NCBI RefSeq assembly: GCF_032854445.1
Contig: NC_088300.1
Coordinates: 76,563,966 to 76,627,965 of the forward strand
Source of the DNA: Liolophura sinensis
Taxonomy: Eukaryota; Mollusca; Polyplacophora; Chitonida; Chitonidae
Length of the DNA stretch: 64,000 nt
Reading direction: 5' to 3'
The position numbers were made by a program, and so were the translations under genes. Positions within the stretch are counted from its first letter, which is position 1. Every line of letters starts with the position of its first letter. Below, one piece after another: positions 53,130 through 64,000 of the stretch. The notes below the pieces were generated by a model. It did not search any database and was not told the DNA's origin. It saw only the letters and a list, made by a program, of their open reading frames with translations.

Positions 53130-55528
53130 TACTGACTACAAACGATTAGATGTCACAAACACCCTCAAGAGCACGATGTCCTCAGTATCCTTGGGTTTTT
53201 GTTTAAACGCTGGTCAGAATTTATAACTGGCAATATCTGTAAAGTGAACAACGTTTGATAGATACCTGATAAGAAGATGACACCTTAGGGCAAGACTGTA
53301 CGGAAAAAAACAAAATGTGCATTGCCTTAGTCACCGATAATTACCAATGCGCCCACCACTGAATAAATAACACTCGAGGGTAAAACTCATCGGATATTTA
53401 AAATACCGTTTCTTTAGTAAGTTTATCAGTCGACTTAGATGTGTTCTTGTAAATCTAAAGAATTTTGATTTGGACCATTCCTTCACTAAGAATTTAACTT
53501 AAATTTATTTCTATAAAGTCAGCATTGTAATATATGTTCATCAAACCGCACAGGATTGTCCCACTGATATATCGTGTGCATGTCCTGGAGACATATCGCA
53601 GGGACATGAAAGCTGATTCACCTGTTATGAAACTAAACATGAAAACAAAAAAATAATAATAAAAGGAAAAGGTAAATTGCATTTATCAAGCTTTTTCTCG
53701 GGTAAATTCAAACCTGAATACAACACGTTCTAGGCACTATACTTTACAATGGATTGAATGCTTTCTCGGCAGGCAAATAAAAATATAACCATTTGTAGAA
53801 GTTCGCAATTCTGAATGCCATTTATGTAAAAAAAAATCGATTTTTAAGTAAATGTATAATAGTTTCATTCTGTACTCCATAAACTGCATTTTGTTTTTGT
53901 TTGTGTGTTAAAGGCAAATTTATTGCATTGAAGACAGACAGCATCTTAAGATATATTTTAATATATAAAAGAAAACAGAACAGGTTCGTCATACACCTCT
54001 GTAAGAAATTTGGCTGTTTATGTCAGAAACTGTGCCGTGTAAATACATTAATATTATTTCTCAACTCTGTTGTTGAAAAGACCTGGGATGTTGTTATTTC
54101 TGGAGGAATCTTCAAAGTCGTTTAAATAGAATGAGAACGGAAAAGAAAGGAGACCGTTGACATACCCCAACATCACACAAACAGGAAGTTTTATTAACAA
54201 CATTAATTGCGTTACAAGATTTAATAGACTGGTAGATAGTTTAAATTATTCTGAAGTATTTCCCAATGAATGCACTGTGTCACTCTTCACCCCCACTAAC
54301 CAAATCAAATGACTTTAATATCTACAACTAGATCCTGTTTATTTCTTCATGGCCCTAAACAGATTGGTATCTGTCCGGATCCGAATTCTTAAAAGATCAT
54401 GAGTGAATAGCTTCATAATAGTTTTGGAACAGCCATATAGTCTGAGACAACTGTTTTCGGTGTATCATTTTTTATTTCAATTTATTTAGTAATTTCCAAT
54501 ATTTTCCAACAGAAGTTTCTCCAGACCTAGCAATTTACAGTAACATAAAACTCTTTATATTCATAAAAAAGCTATTGTTTAGTATCTGGAGATTTCATGA
54601 TCAACGGAATCAGCCTTTCAGATTAATCTGTCATTTTGACTTCACAGCAAGAAACAATTTTTGTTAAATATTTTTATTCGTCTTATTCGGAAACAAATTC
54701 GCAATGCTGTGAGCGATCTGCAAAGTCGTCCATGAAATGAAATGTTGTCATTTATTTCACAAAGATTTTCTTGATCCGTAATGTAGACAATCTTCGAAAC
54801 ATTTTATTAAGGCTTTTGAAGTTTTTTACCCAAAAGCATGTCCTACTAAACTTTTGATCTCATTTCATTTTTTGATTTCATTGGTTGGAAGCTAGTTTGG
54901 TAAGTAACAAATAGGAATACAGGTCAAGTATATACTTTGACAAAAACAAGTGCACACAGGCAGTGGTTATAGTTCAGTGACAAATAGACAGATAATGATC
55001 GTGTCCAGCCGGCGGGCAAACCGGCCACCATTTTTACACAACACTAACACCTTTAGACGCCATTTATACAGCGAGGTGTTAAGCATGCCTTTCAGTTATC
55101 TGGCAAACGACCAATGAATATAGTTATTTACTTAGTTCTTTAACATACTCTGTTAAGTTTTGTTTTAAACAGTTACGTTTAAAATGCCGTTTGATCGATA
55201 AAAGATATGTATAATATCGGCCCTAAATAAATTTGATATAGGCCTCATGTTTATCCATCTATTAAAAATTAGTTCAGTTTCAAACATTGTTATTACGGTT
55301 TATGATGTGATTGTATGATGCATGCGATTCTTTCAGAAATAGTGGTACAATTTTTAAGCACATTTTAATACCGGTATTTTGACTGCAGTCCTTCAAGTGA
55401 ATGAGTTTAGCCAGTGGGGTTCTTTTGCACGTGTCTGGACTTGTGACTTCACCATAAATAAGTATAGATATAGCACATGTTTCTTCCGGTGCATTGCAGC
55501 AGTTCATTGGGAATGACGCGTAAAACTT
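53130..55528. other. Intergenic AT-rich DNA, nothing recognised
   Basis: No motif, repeat array or splice pattern is supported. Frames are short. Confidence 0.5.
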
Positions 55529-56025
55529 ACAACTACATGTACACTAAGAACTACACATACACTAACAACTACAAATATACTAATAACTACAAATACACTA
55601 ATAACTACAAATATACGAACAACTAGTAACGGCATATACACTATCAACTACATATACACTAACAACTACAAATACACTAATAACTACATATACACTAGCA
55701 ACTACAAATACACTTACAACTGCATATACCTTAACAACTACATATACACTAACAAATACATATATACTAACAACTACAAATACACTAATAACTACAAATT
55801 CACGAACAACTACATATACACTAACAACTACATATACACCAACAACTACAAATACACTAACAACTACAAATATACCAATAACTACAAATGCACTAGCAAC
55901 TACATATACACTAACAACTACATATACACCAACAACTACAAATACACTAACAACTACAAATATACCAATAACTACAAATGCACTAGCAACTACATATACA
56001 CTAACAACTACAAATACACCAATAA
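55529..56025. repeat. 18-bp minisatellite, about 27 copies
   Basis: The unit is AACTACAAATACACTAAC with a frequent ACTACATATACACTAACA variant. A 90-bp block at about 55836-55925 is repeated at 55908-55997, showing block duplication. The minus strand stays open as a Val-rich sequence. Confidence 0.96.
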
Positions 56026-56027
56026 CC

Positions 56028-57190
56028 GACATGAGACCACACTTACACTTGACCGATGGTACCACACTTACACCTGACCAATATGGTACCTCACCTACAT
56101 ACACTATCAAGAACATAAAGGCTGACCATTATGTATGCACTTACAATATATACATTAACACCTACACATGACCGACATGGTACCACACCTAAACTTGACC
56201 GACATGGTACCACACCTACACCTGAACGACATAGGACCACACTAGCACTTGGCCGATATGGTACCACACCTACACCTGACCGACAATGAACCACACCTAC
56301 ATCTGACTGACATGGTACCACCTACATCTCACCAACATGGTACCACACTTACACCTGACCAATATGGTACCACATCTACAACTGACTGACAAGGTGCCAC
56401 ACCTACACATGACCGACGTGGGACCACACCTACACTTGACCGACATGGGACCACACTTACACTTGGCCGATACCACACCTACACCTGGCCGACGTTCGAA
56501 ACACCTACACCTCACCGAAATGGGGCCACACCTACACCTGACCGACGTGGGACCACACTAACACTTGGCCGATATGGATATGGATGGGACCAAATCTACA
56601 TCTGACCGACATGGTACCACACCTACACCTGACCGACATGGTACCACACATACACCTGACTGACGTGGGTCCACACCTACACCTGACCAGCATGGGACCA
56701 CACTTACACTTGGTCGACATGGTACCACACATACACCTGGCTGACATTGGACCACACCTACACCTCACCGACATTGTACCACACATACAACTCACCGACA
56801 TGGGACCACTTTTACACCTGACGAATATGTTACCACACCTACACCTGACCGACATGGAACCTCCCTTACACCTGACCAACATGGTACCACAGTCACACAT
56901 GAGCGAAATGGTACTATACTTACACCTCACCGACTTACCATACTTACATTTGAGCGACATGGTGTAATATTTACGCCTGGCCGATATGGTACAACACTTA
57001 CACCTGGCTGACATTGTACCACACCTACACCTGACCGATATGGGACCACACTTAAACCTGACCGACATGGTACCATACACTTACACCTGATCAACATAGT
57101 ACCATTCTTACACCTGACGGACAAGGTACAACACTTAAACCTGGTCAACATTGTACAACATTTACACCTGGTCAACATTGTACAGCACTT
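56028..57190. repeat. 27-bp minisatellite, first part, about 43 copies
   Basis: The unit is CATGGTACCACACCTACACC plus TGACCGA, with frequent KpnI sites (GGTACC). It follows the 18-bp array directly. The minus strand repeats the nine residues SVRCRCGTM, the plus strand LHLTDMVPH. Confidence 0.96.
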
Positions 57191-57198
57191 ACACCTGG

Positions 57199-57456
57199 GG
57201 CCTCCGTGGCTCAGTTGGTTAGCGCGCTATTGCAACGTAATGACCCAGAAGTCTCTCACCAATGCGGTCGCTGTGAGTTCAAGCCCAGCTCATGCTGTCT
57301 TCCTCTCCGGCCGTACGTGGGAAGGTCTGCCAGCAGGTCGTGGGTTTCCCCCGGGCTCTGCCCGGTTTCCACCCACCATAATGCTGGCCAAAGTCGTATA
57401 AGTGAAATATTCTTGAGTACGGCGTAAAACACCAATCAAATAAATAAATAAATAAA
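57199..57456 (+). mobile_element. Young SINE inserted in the 27-bp array
   Basis: An intact A-box (TGGCTCAGTTGG) and B-box (GAGTTCAAGCCC), and a tail ending AAATAAATAAATAAATAAA. The flanking TACACCTGG at 57190-57198 and 57457-57465 fits a target duplication, although the array itself contains this word. A short deletion is seen near 57328 (ctgccagcaggtcgtggg). Confidence 0.93.
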
Positions 57457-57890
57457 TACACCTGGCCAACATGGAACCATATTTACACCTGGCCAACATG
57501 GCACCACACTTACACTTGACTGACATGGTACCACAGTCACACTTGACCGAGATGATACCACACCTACCCCTTACCGATATGGTACCATACTTACACCTGA
57601 GCGACATGGTACCACAGTTACATCCAACCGACGTGGTACCAAATCTACACCTGAATGACACTGTACCACACTTACACCTGAGTGACATGGTGCCATACTT
57701 AAACCTGAGCGACATGGTATCACACTTACAATTGAGCGACATCGTATCACACTTACACCTGACCGACATGGTACCATACTTCCATCTGACCGACATGGTA
57801 CCTTACTTCCACCTTGCTGACATGGCACCACACTTACACCTGGCAACGTATCATACTTAAACCTGAGCGACACCAGTCACCAGTTACACT
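57457..57890. repeat. 27-bp minisatellite, second part, about 16 copies
   Basis: Continuation of the array at 56028-57190 beyond the SINE, with the same unit and phase. Confidence 0.95.
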
Positions 57891-58052
57891 TAAGGTGCGA
57901 ATAATAGTTATGTTTTGTTTTTCGAGTACTTATATTTAGATTATTGTGAATTATCCACTACTGTACACTGTTTCTTTCTTTTTTCCAAACACCGACTATG
58001 AAAATACACCAATTCTGGGTATGAACACCCGCCACATGCAAAGGCAGGTACA

Positions 58053-59617
58053 TATAAACTACCGGGCAAAAGAAACGTATAACCTTGTTCAGCACCACAA
58101 GAAAGAGAAAGAAAGACAGACAGTATCAACATGATAAGCATTATATTGCAATAAACCATTTTCCAAGTTCTGTTCAAAAATTCAAAGCCATATGGGTATT
58201 ACACTTGCTGTCAGGCTGAGTAAAGAAGGCATGGGGTAAATCTGAAAAATTACACAAATGCAAGTAAAGGGACCCCCTTAAAAAGGTGTACCTAATGTCC
58301 TATCATGTCATAAGACAGATCGTTAGTAGCGTGTGTGAGCACCCATTGCTCAATTAAAGCCAAAATACATCTCCTCATGGAAGTCGTCAGCCGCCGGATG
58401 ACGTCATCAGGAATTCTGTCCCAGTCCTCAAATAAAGCTTTTTCGAGCTGTTGCCTGTTTTGTGGGGGAGGGACGCGTTGTCTCAGACGTCGATCAAGAT
58501 GATCCCACAGATGCTCTAAGGGATTCATGTCTGGCGATCGTGCTGGCCAAGGCAGTACGTTGACATCAACGGTGTCCAGATAATTTAGTACAACTCTGGC
58601 GGTATGAGGTCGTGCATTGTCCTGCTGCAAAAGGATACCCCTTTGCTGTTGATGCACGAATGGCACCCCAGCAGGTTCCAATATTTCATCTCGGTATCTT
58701 TGGCCAGTCAGATTTCCCTGGATGATGACCAATCTCGTTCTCACCTGTCCACAAATTCCGCCCCATACAAGCACCCTACCAGCACCAAAAGGGTGGACAT
58801 TTTGAACGCAGTTTTGTGCCAATCGCTCTCCCCTGCGTCGATACACACGAATTCGACCATCATTTCTGAAGAGGTTATATCGGCTTTCATCAATGAACAG
58901 CACCCTTTCCCAGTCTCGTCGCTGCCATCGACGTATAACTCTTGCCCAACGCAGCCTGTTTTGACGGTGTAGAGGAGTCAATGCCATTCCACGGAAGTGG
59001 CGATAGGCTCTGATACCACTCACGCGGAGTCGTCGTAAGACTGTGCGTCTGCTGATGGGGTGTCCCAGTGCCCTTTCCGCCGTTTCCGCCGTTGACGTCG
59101 CCGTCACAAACCGGTTACGCAGGTGGATTGTGCAGATGTACCGGTCTTCGCCGGGCGTTGTAACACTTGGCCTGCCCGATCTTGGACGATCTTGTGTCCT
59201 GCCTGTTAGGCGGTAACGACCCAACAGTCTGCTGGTGGTGGCTTGACTGCAATTGAATGTTCTGGCAATGTGGTGTTGGCTGGCCCCCATGTCGGCCATA
59301 CCAGTGGCTCTATCACGTTCTGCTTGTGTGAGTCTCGCATCTCTTAGATGTTTTTTGTGGTAATTGCACCCTTACCATGTGCTACATCGGTATTTATACG
59401 GCGGTCATTATCGAGAATTTTCAACAGGGCCCGAAACTTTTTTTCCCATTTTTTCATGATGTCTTACACCAATTTCAATGAATCTCGTTAAAAAGTGACG
59501 TGTACACAGGGTGCTTATGTGCAAACGTATTCGCACAACGTTCAAACTTATTCAACTTATTTTTCATAGAAAAAACTGCATTAAAAGTTATACGTTTCTT
59601 TTGCCCGGTAGTTTATA
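58053..59617 (-). mobile_element. Tc1/mariner transposon, 1.57 kb, perfect 31-bp terminal repeats
   Basis: TATAAACTACCGGGCAAAAG plus AAACGTATAAC at 58053-58083 is repeated, inverted and without mismatch, at 59587-59617. The ends are TA-rich, so the exact TA target site cannot be placed to the base. The element encodes one transposase on the minus strand. Perfect ends and an open frame suggest recent activity. Confidence 0.93.
58292..59299 (-). CDS. Tc1-family transposase (DD34E)
   Basis: It catalyses cut-and-paste transposition of the surrounding element. The 335-codon frame has a helix-turn-helix region (ASQHHIARTFNCSQATTSRL, residues 5-25), a linker with the GRP motif (RPRSGRPSVT), a second helical domain (HPISRRTVLRRLRVSGI) and the DDE core. 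The core shows VLFIDES (first Asp), LLQQDNARPH (second Asp) and DMNPLEHLWD (Glu), with 34 residues between the last two. That is the Tc1 signature, and the triad is intact. The helix usually preceding this start (RLTQAERDRATG) is encoded in frame immediately upstream, 59300-59338, but no in-frame ATG precedes it after the stop near 59376. The true N-terminus may therefore be lost, use a non-ATG start, or be spliced. Confidence 0.93.
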   Translation of the reverse strand: MADMGASQHHIARTFNCSQATTSRLLGRYRLTGRTQDRPRSGRPSVTTPGEDRYICTIHLRNRFVTATSTAETAERALGHPISRRTVLRRLRVSGIRAYRHFRGMALTPLHRQNRLRWARVIRRWQRRDWERVLFIDESRYNLFRNDGRIRVYRRRGERLAQNCVQNVHPFGAGRVLVWGGICGQVRTRLVIIQGNLTGQRYRDEILEPAGVPFVHQQQRGILLQQDNARPHTARVVLNYLDTVDVNVLPWPARSPDMNPLEHLWDHLDRRLRQRVPPPQNRQQLEKALFEDWDRIPDDVIRRLTTSMRRCILALIEQWVLTHATNDLSYDMIGH

Positions 59618-60765
59618 TACTCGCCCTTTACACACACATCAGCTCTAACGGTGCGCATCACAAGTGGTTCACTGCAGAGAAACTGGGGAGCTGTTGGCTT
59701 CATGCAAAGACAATAATTCTGTAGAACAGCGGTAAAATTAATTGATTTTAATTAATTAAAAGATTTCCTGTACAATAATGCAATAAGGATGATAAGCATG
59801 TTATATTGTATATGTGAAGTAGGCTGATCCATATAAAAGACGACATTCTGTTATAGAAGTTTTTTTTAACTGTATTAAAGTCGCCAATGCATTTCATGTT
59901 ACTGCATCGTGTATATAACATCAATGGATACGTGTTGTCAGTGTACATAAGGTTGGCTTTTCTGTTTTTATTTTGTACTACATTGATGAATAAATAAATC
60001 AAAGCCCGGGCTAACAAGTGAGCCCAATCAAAGCAAAAGATGTTCCTAAAATGACTTCAAGGTGTGTTTTTCAAAAGCTGAAAAGATGTGGTCGACGATG
60101 CGTAGCTGCTGCAAGGAATTCTTTTGAAGGAGTCAGTTTCAGTTTGCGCTAAATGTTTCTTAAATCACTTTCTTATCAAATCTGGTATGTGCAAGTTATC
60201 TCTACACATGTTTTTAGCAGTCATTTATGTCCCATAGTAATGTTCGTCTGTATAGTCAACATCAGTTTGATGGTTTGGATGGGTTTTTTTGTTGTTGTGT
60301 GAATATCTCGATTTTTCGTCATGTATGTGTTTTCTTTTTCTTGTTTCTTTCTCAAACAGTAAATGGTAAAGTTTTCAGGTGTTGAAACGTTAAAGATTGG
60401 TTGTACGTTTGTTGCATGATTACAAGATTTTTCACATTCAAAATGCGTAACACAACACCTAACAGGTGACACAAGAAAGTATTAAATTATAACATTTTCT
60501 GAGCATTTTCGTAAAGTTTTAAAATTCCACCACATAGAAAGTGTTAACCCAACAGTGTAAATACTATCCTTCTTCCACCACTCAGAATAGAGCATTTATA
60601 GAGCATTATCAAAGTTATATTTAGGCCTAACTTTTCAGTTTTCAGACAGTTGAGCAGAGCCAGCAAAGCAGAGAGGTAGAGATGTTGGATAAACCATAGA
60701 GTATGGTACGGAGTATGATATAATACGAGTCTCTTTACTAGTTTTTGCCATGAAGGTTTATAGAT
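59618..60765. other. Intergenic, nothing recognised
   Basis: AT-rich sequence without a supported gene or repeat array. Confidence 0.5.
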
Positions 60766-60769
60766 TTTA

Positions 60770-61036
60770 TATGTGGATACTTGACTAACGTCGGGAGCGA
60801 CTTGACTAATGTCGGGAGTGCCTTGACTAATGTCGGGAGAGACTCGACTAATGTCAGGTGCGACCGGAAGTTGGCTTGAGTTGGGTACGACTTGGCAAAA
60901 GTACCACTTGACTTGAGGTGAGTACCACTTGGCAGAAGTTGGGTACGACATGGCTACAGTTGGATACGACTTGACTGGAGTTGAGTACGACTTGGCTGGA
61001 GTTGGGTACGGCTTGACTGGAGTTGGGTACGACTTG
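60770..61036. repeat. 21-bp tandem repeat, about 13 copies
   Basis: The unit is ACTTGACTGGAGTTGGGTACG with variants (cttgactaatgtcgggagtg). It merges into the 39-bp array. Confidence 0.9.
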
Positions 61037-61830
61037 GCTGGAGGTGGGTGCTACTTGATGCATGGGTAACACTTGACTGTAGTTGGGTGCGACTTGGTGC
61101 AAGGGTACGACTTGACTAGAGTTGTGTGCGACTTGGTGCATGGGTACCACTTGACAGGAGTTGGGAGCGACTTGGTGCATGGGTGCGACTTGGTGCATGG
61201 GTACAACTTGACTGTAATTGGGTGCAACTGGGTGCATGGGTACGACTTGACTGGAGTTGAGTGCGACTTGGTGCATGGGTACCACTTGACAGGAGTTGGG
61301 TGCGACTTGGTGCATGGGTATCACTTGACCGGAGTTGGGTGCGACTTGGTGCATGGGTACCACTTGACAGGAGTTGGGAGCGGCTTGGTGCATGGGTACC
61401 ACTTGACTTTAGTTGGGTGCGACTTGGTTTATGGGTACCACTTGACAGGAGTTGGGTGCGACTTGGTGTACGGGTACCACTTGACAGGAGTTGGTTGCGA
61501 CTTGGTGCATGGGTACCACTTGACTGTAGTTGGGTGCGACTTGGTGCATGGGTACGACTTGACTGGAGTTGGGCGCGACTTGGTGTATGGGTACCACCTG
61601 ATTGGAGTTGGGTGCGACTTGGTGCATGGGTACCACTTGACTGTAGTTGAGTGCGACTTGGTGTATGGGTACCACTTGATTGGAGTTGGGTGTGACTTGG
61701 TGCATGGGTACCACTTGACTGGGGTTGGTTGCGACTTGGTGCATGGGTACGACTTCACTGGAGTTGGGTGCGACTTGGTGCATGGGTACCACTTGACTGT
61801 AGTTGAGTGCGACATGGTGCATGCGTACGA
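61037..61830. repeat. 39-bp minisatellite, about 20 copies
   Basis: The unit is ACTTGACTGGAGTTGGGTGC followed by GACTTGGTGCATGGGTACC. It looks like two 21-bp-type half-units fused with a short deletion. Both strands stay open: plus as the 13-residue repeat VGCDLVHGYHLTG, minus as HQVAPNSSQVVPM. Confidence 0.96.
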
Positions 61831-64000
61831 GTTTCCTTGTACTCGATGTTATTTTTACCGTTATACAACGACCGACATGATAGAAGGCATTAACTTGTGA
61901 CCTGCATGGCTGAGACATTCACAGTCAACAGTAGTTTGTAGTTCATACGGTTTTGCATTATTGCCTTTAGGGTCTAACACACCCAGATAATAGAAAGGTG
62001 TTTTCAGTGACACTTAATAGAGAGTATAGATTGTCTTGATGATAAATGTTGTGAATGGGAAATAAAAAAATGTGACGATATAAAAACAAGTCCATATGCT
62101 TGGTTTAACACAACATTAGGTATAATTAAAATCGGGGCGGTATAGGCCTATTTCGGAAAAAGAGCATTGTAATACTAGTATTTTTTGAACAAATATCTGA
62201 CGTACATGTATGTTTGAATGTTGTATATTACCGCTCCATAGAGAACTTCCCTCAGTGAACACGTACATGACAACTGTAAGTGACTACACTCAGAGAAAAT
62301 CCTAAATGAAAATTTAATTGCACCGAGTCAAAATTCATTATTTAATTAGTAGAAAGAGTAATTTTAAAGACAATTCTTTCCTTCAAACGTTGCGCGGTAG
62401 TAATTTTCCCAGAAGTATATTTTCACTCGCACATGACGGAGTTGTCTCAGGTGTTGGCAATGTTTCTATTCAATCCAATGAGGCATGATCACCGAAGCCT
62501 GTACGCACGACCTGGGAGATCACAGGCTCGATTCCATGTACCAGCATGTTTGTCTGGTACGTCTAAGGCCAGCTGTTTTGATATTTATTGTATAATTATA
62601 TATTTGTGGAATCCATTATACGTATATACGTAAATATACCATTATTCTGTAGTGTGCACATGTCAAAAGAATATCACATATGTATAAAACAACTGTACAT
62701 ACGTCAAGTAAACCTCAATTCTGCATAAGTGGAAATCTTTAGTATAATTATATTCAAAAATATGCGTTTGGTGCTCAGTGTTTGAGAAATCCTTATTCTT
62801 GATTCACACAGTAACATTTATGTGCATACAAATTAAAAAAGAAACATTTCGACATATGTAGAAAAAAACTGTACACTTGTACAAAAGAATTCATAGATGT
62901 GAACTAATTGTTTATTGTGTATGTGTACAATTTTTTTACGTCTGTGGAAATCTTGTTGTACATATGTAGCAATCTCTTGAACTAATGTGCAATGAAAGTT
63001 TAGTTTACATACGTATAAAATATTTGTAAATATGTACATGAGTTTTCCTCATATCTGCCACTAAATCGAGGCTTTTTACATATAAATGTACATTTGTGAA
63101 AAAAGAATTGCACATGCGTAAATTGACTTGTACAAATATAAAATAATTAATATATCAAATATACATATCATATATTTTATAATTATTTATTAATTGCAAA
63201 TATATTTGAAAACGTTAAATAGGGCATATATGACGTGCCAGTTTATCCATGGAGGGTAATACAAACTTTCAAGTTATTTAGTAATATTTGACTTTATGCA
63301 TTTAAGACAAGAACTAATGTGCACGGAAATGAAGATGGCTTCGAACTCACCATCTCCCATGTTCAAAAACGTGACTGTGCCGCGATACATCCCGAAATGA
63401 TCCAAATCTGCGTAAAATTGCAGAAATGAACATCTGGACATTTTTAGTTGGATATGAGATCTATAACATTATGAAAACTGAAAACTGATTTTAACTGAAA
63501 ACAATATAAAATCAATCAGTCAATCACTCCATACCCCGATACTCTTGATCGTCAAAGGAATGCCTGGCTGAGGCGAAACATGAAACTACAAAACTGGAGC
63601 TGTGACAAACAGGTGTCCTCTTCATCAGTTAAACGTGTAGATGTTTTACAACTTGGTGCATAATAATAGCTAAGTGGCTGTATCACAGAGGTTCGTAATA
63701 TGATCCTACATAAGCTCGTTGTAATTTTTATGGAAGCTAATTTGCCATATTTATTTGTTATAATGATGTTGGCTGACTTGTGCAAATGCAACAAGTTTAT
63801 TTTCTGATATCGAGTCATCAGCTTTTATAACTGGCATACGATCATCAATACAAGATGCCTGGGGTAATCTTTCTGGGCTAACTGCATAGTTTCGTTCCAC
63901 GACTTCTCACTGACTATGCTGCAGGCGTGTGTCTAATGAACATACAAACATGCAGGAGGGAGCCCGCTGGCAAATGCCATCCAAGTGGGACGTGGTATGA
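61831..64000. other. AT-rich intergenic DNA
   Basis: No gene is supported. Between about 62640 and 63140 words such as ACATATGTA, ACATACGTA and ACTTGTACAAA recur at irregular 25-60 bp spacing, perhaps a decayed array. A B-box-like CAGGCTCGATTCC at about 62522 hints at another old SINE head. Confidence 0.4.

Noticed and set aside
55598-57080. Val-rich and Cys-rich antisense frames over the 18- and 27-bp arrays
   Set aside because: Simple consequences of repeat units divisible by three; they are repeatedly broken by unit variants and by the SINE.
57941-58177. Minus-strand frame with a signal-like hydrophobic start
   Set aside because: It runs across the Tc1 terminal repeat and flank, so the frame is a product of the insertion.
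61073-61900. 275-codon repeat protein over the 39-bp array
   Set aside because: Open frames exist on both strands because 39 is a multiple of three; no start context, splice signal or domain.

Overview
The window is animal nuclear DNA: GT-AG introns, few coding exons, tRNA-derived SINEs ending in AAATAAATA or poly-A, LINE, Tc1, CACTA and tyrosine-recombinase-type retroelements, and many minisatellites. The SINE families and overall texture suggest a marine lophotrochozoan, most likely a mollusc. That is an inference from repeat style; no species marker is visible.

Layout. 1-6.2 kb: LINE 3' end, old SINEs and a 250-bp foldback palindrome. 6.2-25.3 kb: one complete phospholipid scramblase gene on the + strand. 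It has a probable non-coding first exon and ten coding exons giving 364 codons, and ends in the scramblase calcium-binding segment and a C-terminal membrane helix. Its introns are swollen by tandem arrays (81, 43, about 66, 120 and 19 bp units) and carry a 1.19-kb inverted-repeat transposon. 25.3-29.0 kb: intergenic. 29.0-43.9 kb: a nest. A DIRS-like retroelement (zinc knuckle, reverse transcriptase, SGNH-hydrolase fragment) is split by a 13.46-kb EnSpm/CACTA-type DNA transposon (29606-43068) with a TA target duplication. The CACTA element holds a broken transposase and a spliced SAM-domain accessory gene. About 53 copies of a 33-bp minisatellite have expanded inside the transposase coding sequence. 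43.9-47.4 kb: intergenic, then a 200-N assembly gap.

47.1-53.1 kb: a small minus-strand gene for a secreted 66-residue peptide (TATA box, non-coding exon, two coding exons, poly-A signal). Its 3' region is duplicated next to the N gap, so a second copy may be hidden or lost there. 55.5-57.9 kb: 18-bp and 27-bp arrays, the latter split by a young SINE. 58.05-59.62 kb: a Tc1/mariner element with 31-bp perfect terminal repeats and a 335-codon DD34E transposase frame. 60.8-61.8 kb: a 39-bp array. The rest is AT-rich non-coding DNA.

Only two host genes are supported: the scramblase and the small secreted peptide. Long uninterrupted frames on the antisense strand of the 81-bp and 33-bp arrays are best read as consequences of repeat units that are multiples of three. 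The most unusual material is the nested transposon with a minisatellite born from its own coding sequence, the intronic arrays seeded from exon/donor junctions, and the unrecognised duplicated peptide gene. All boundaries come from reading the sequence by eye; no alignment or database search was run.
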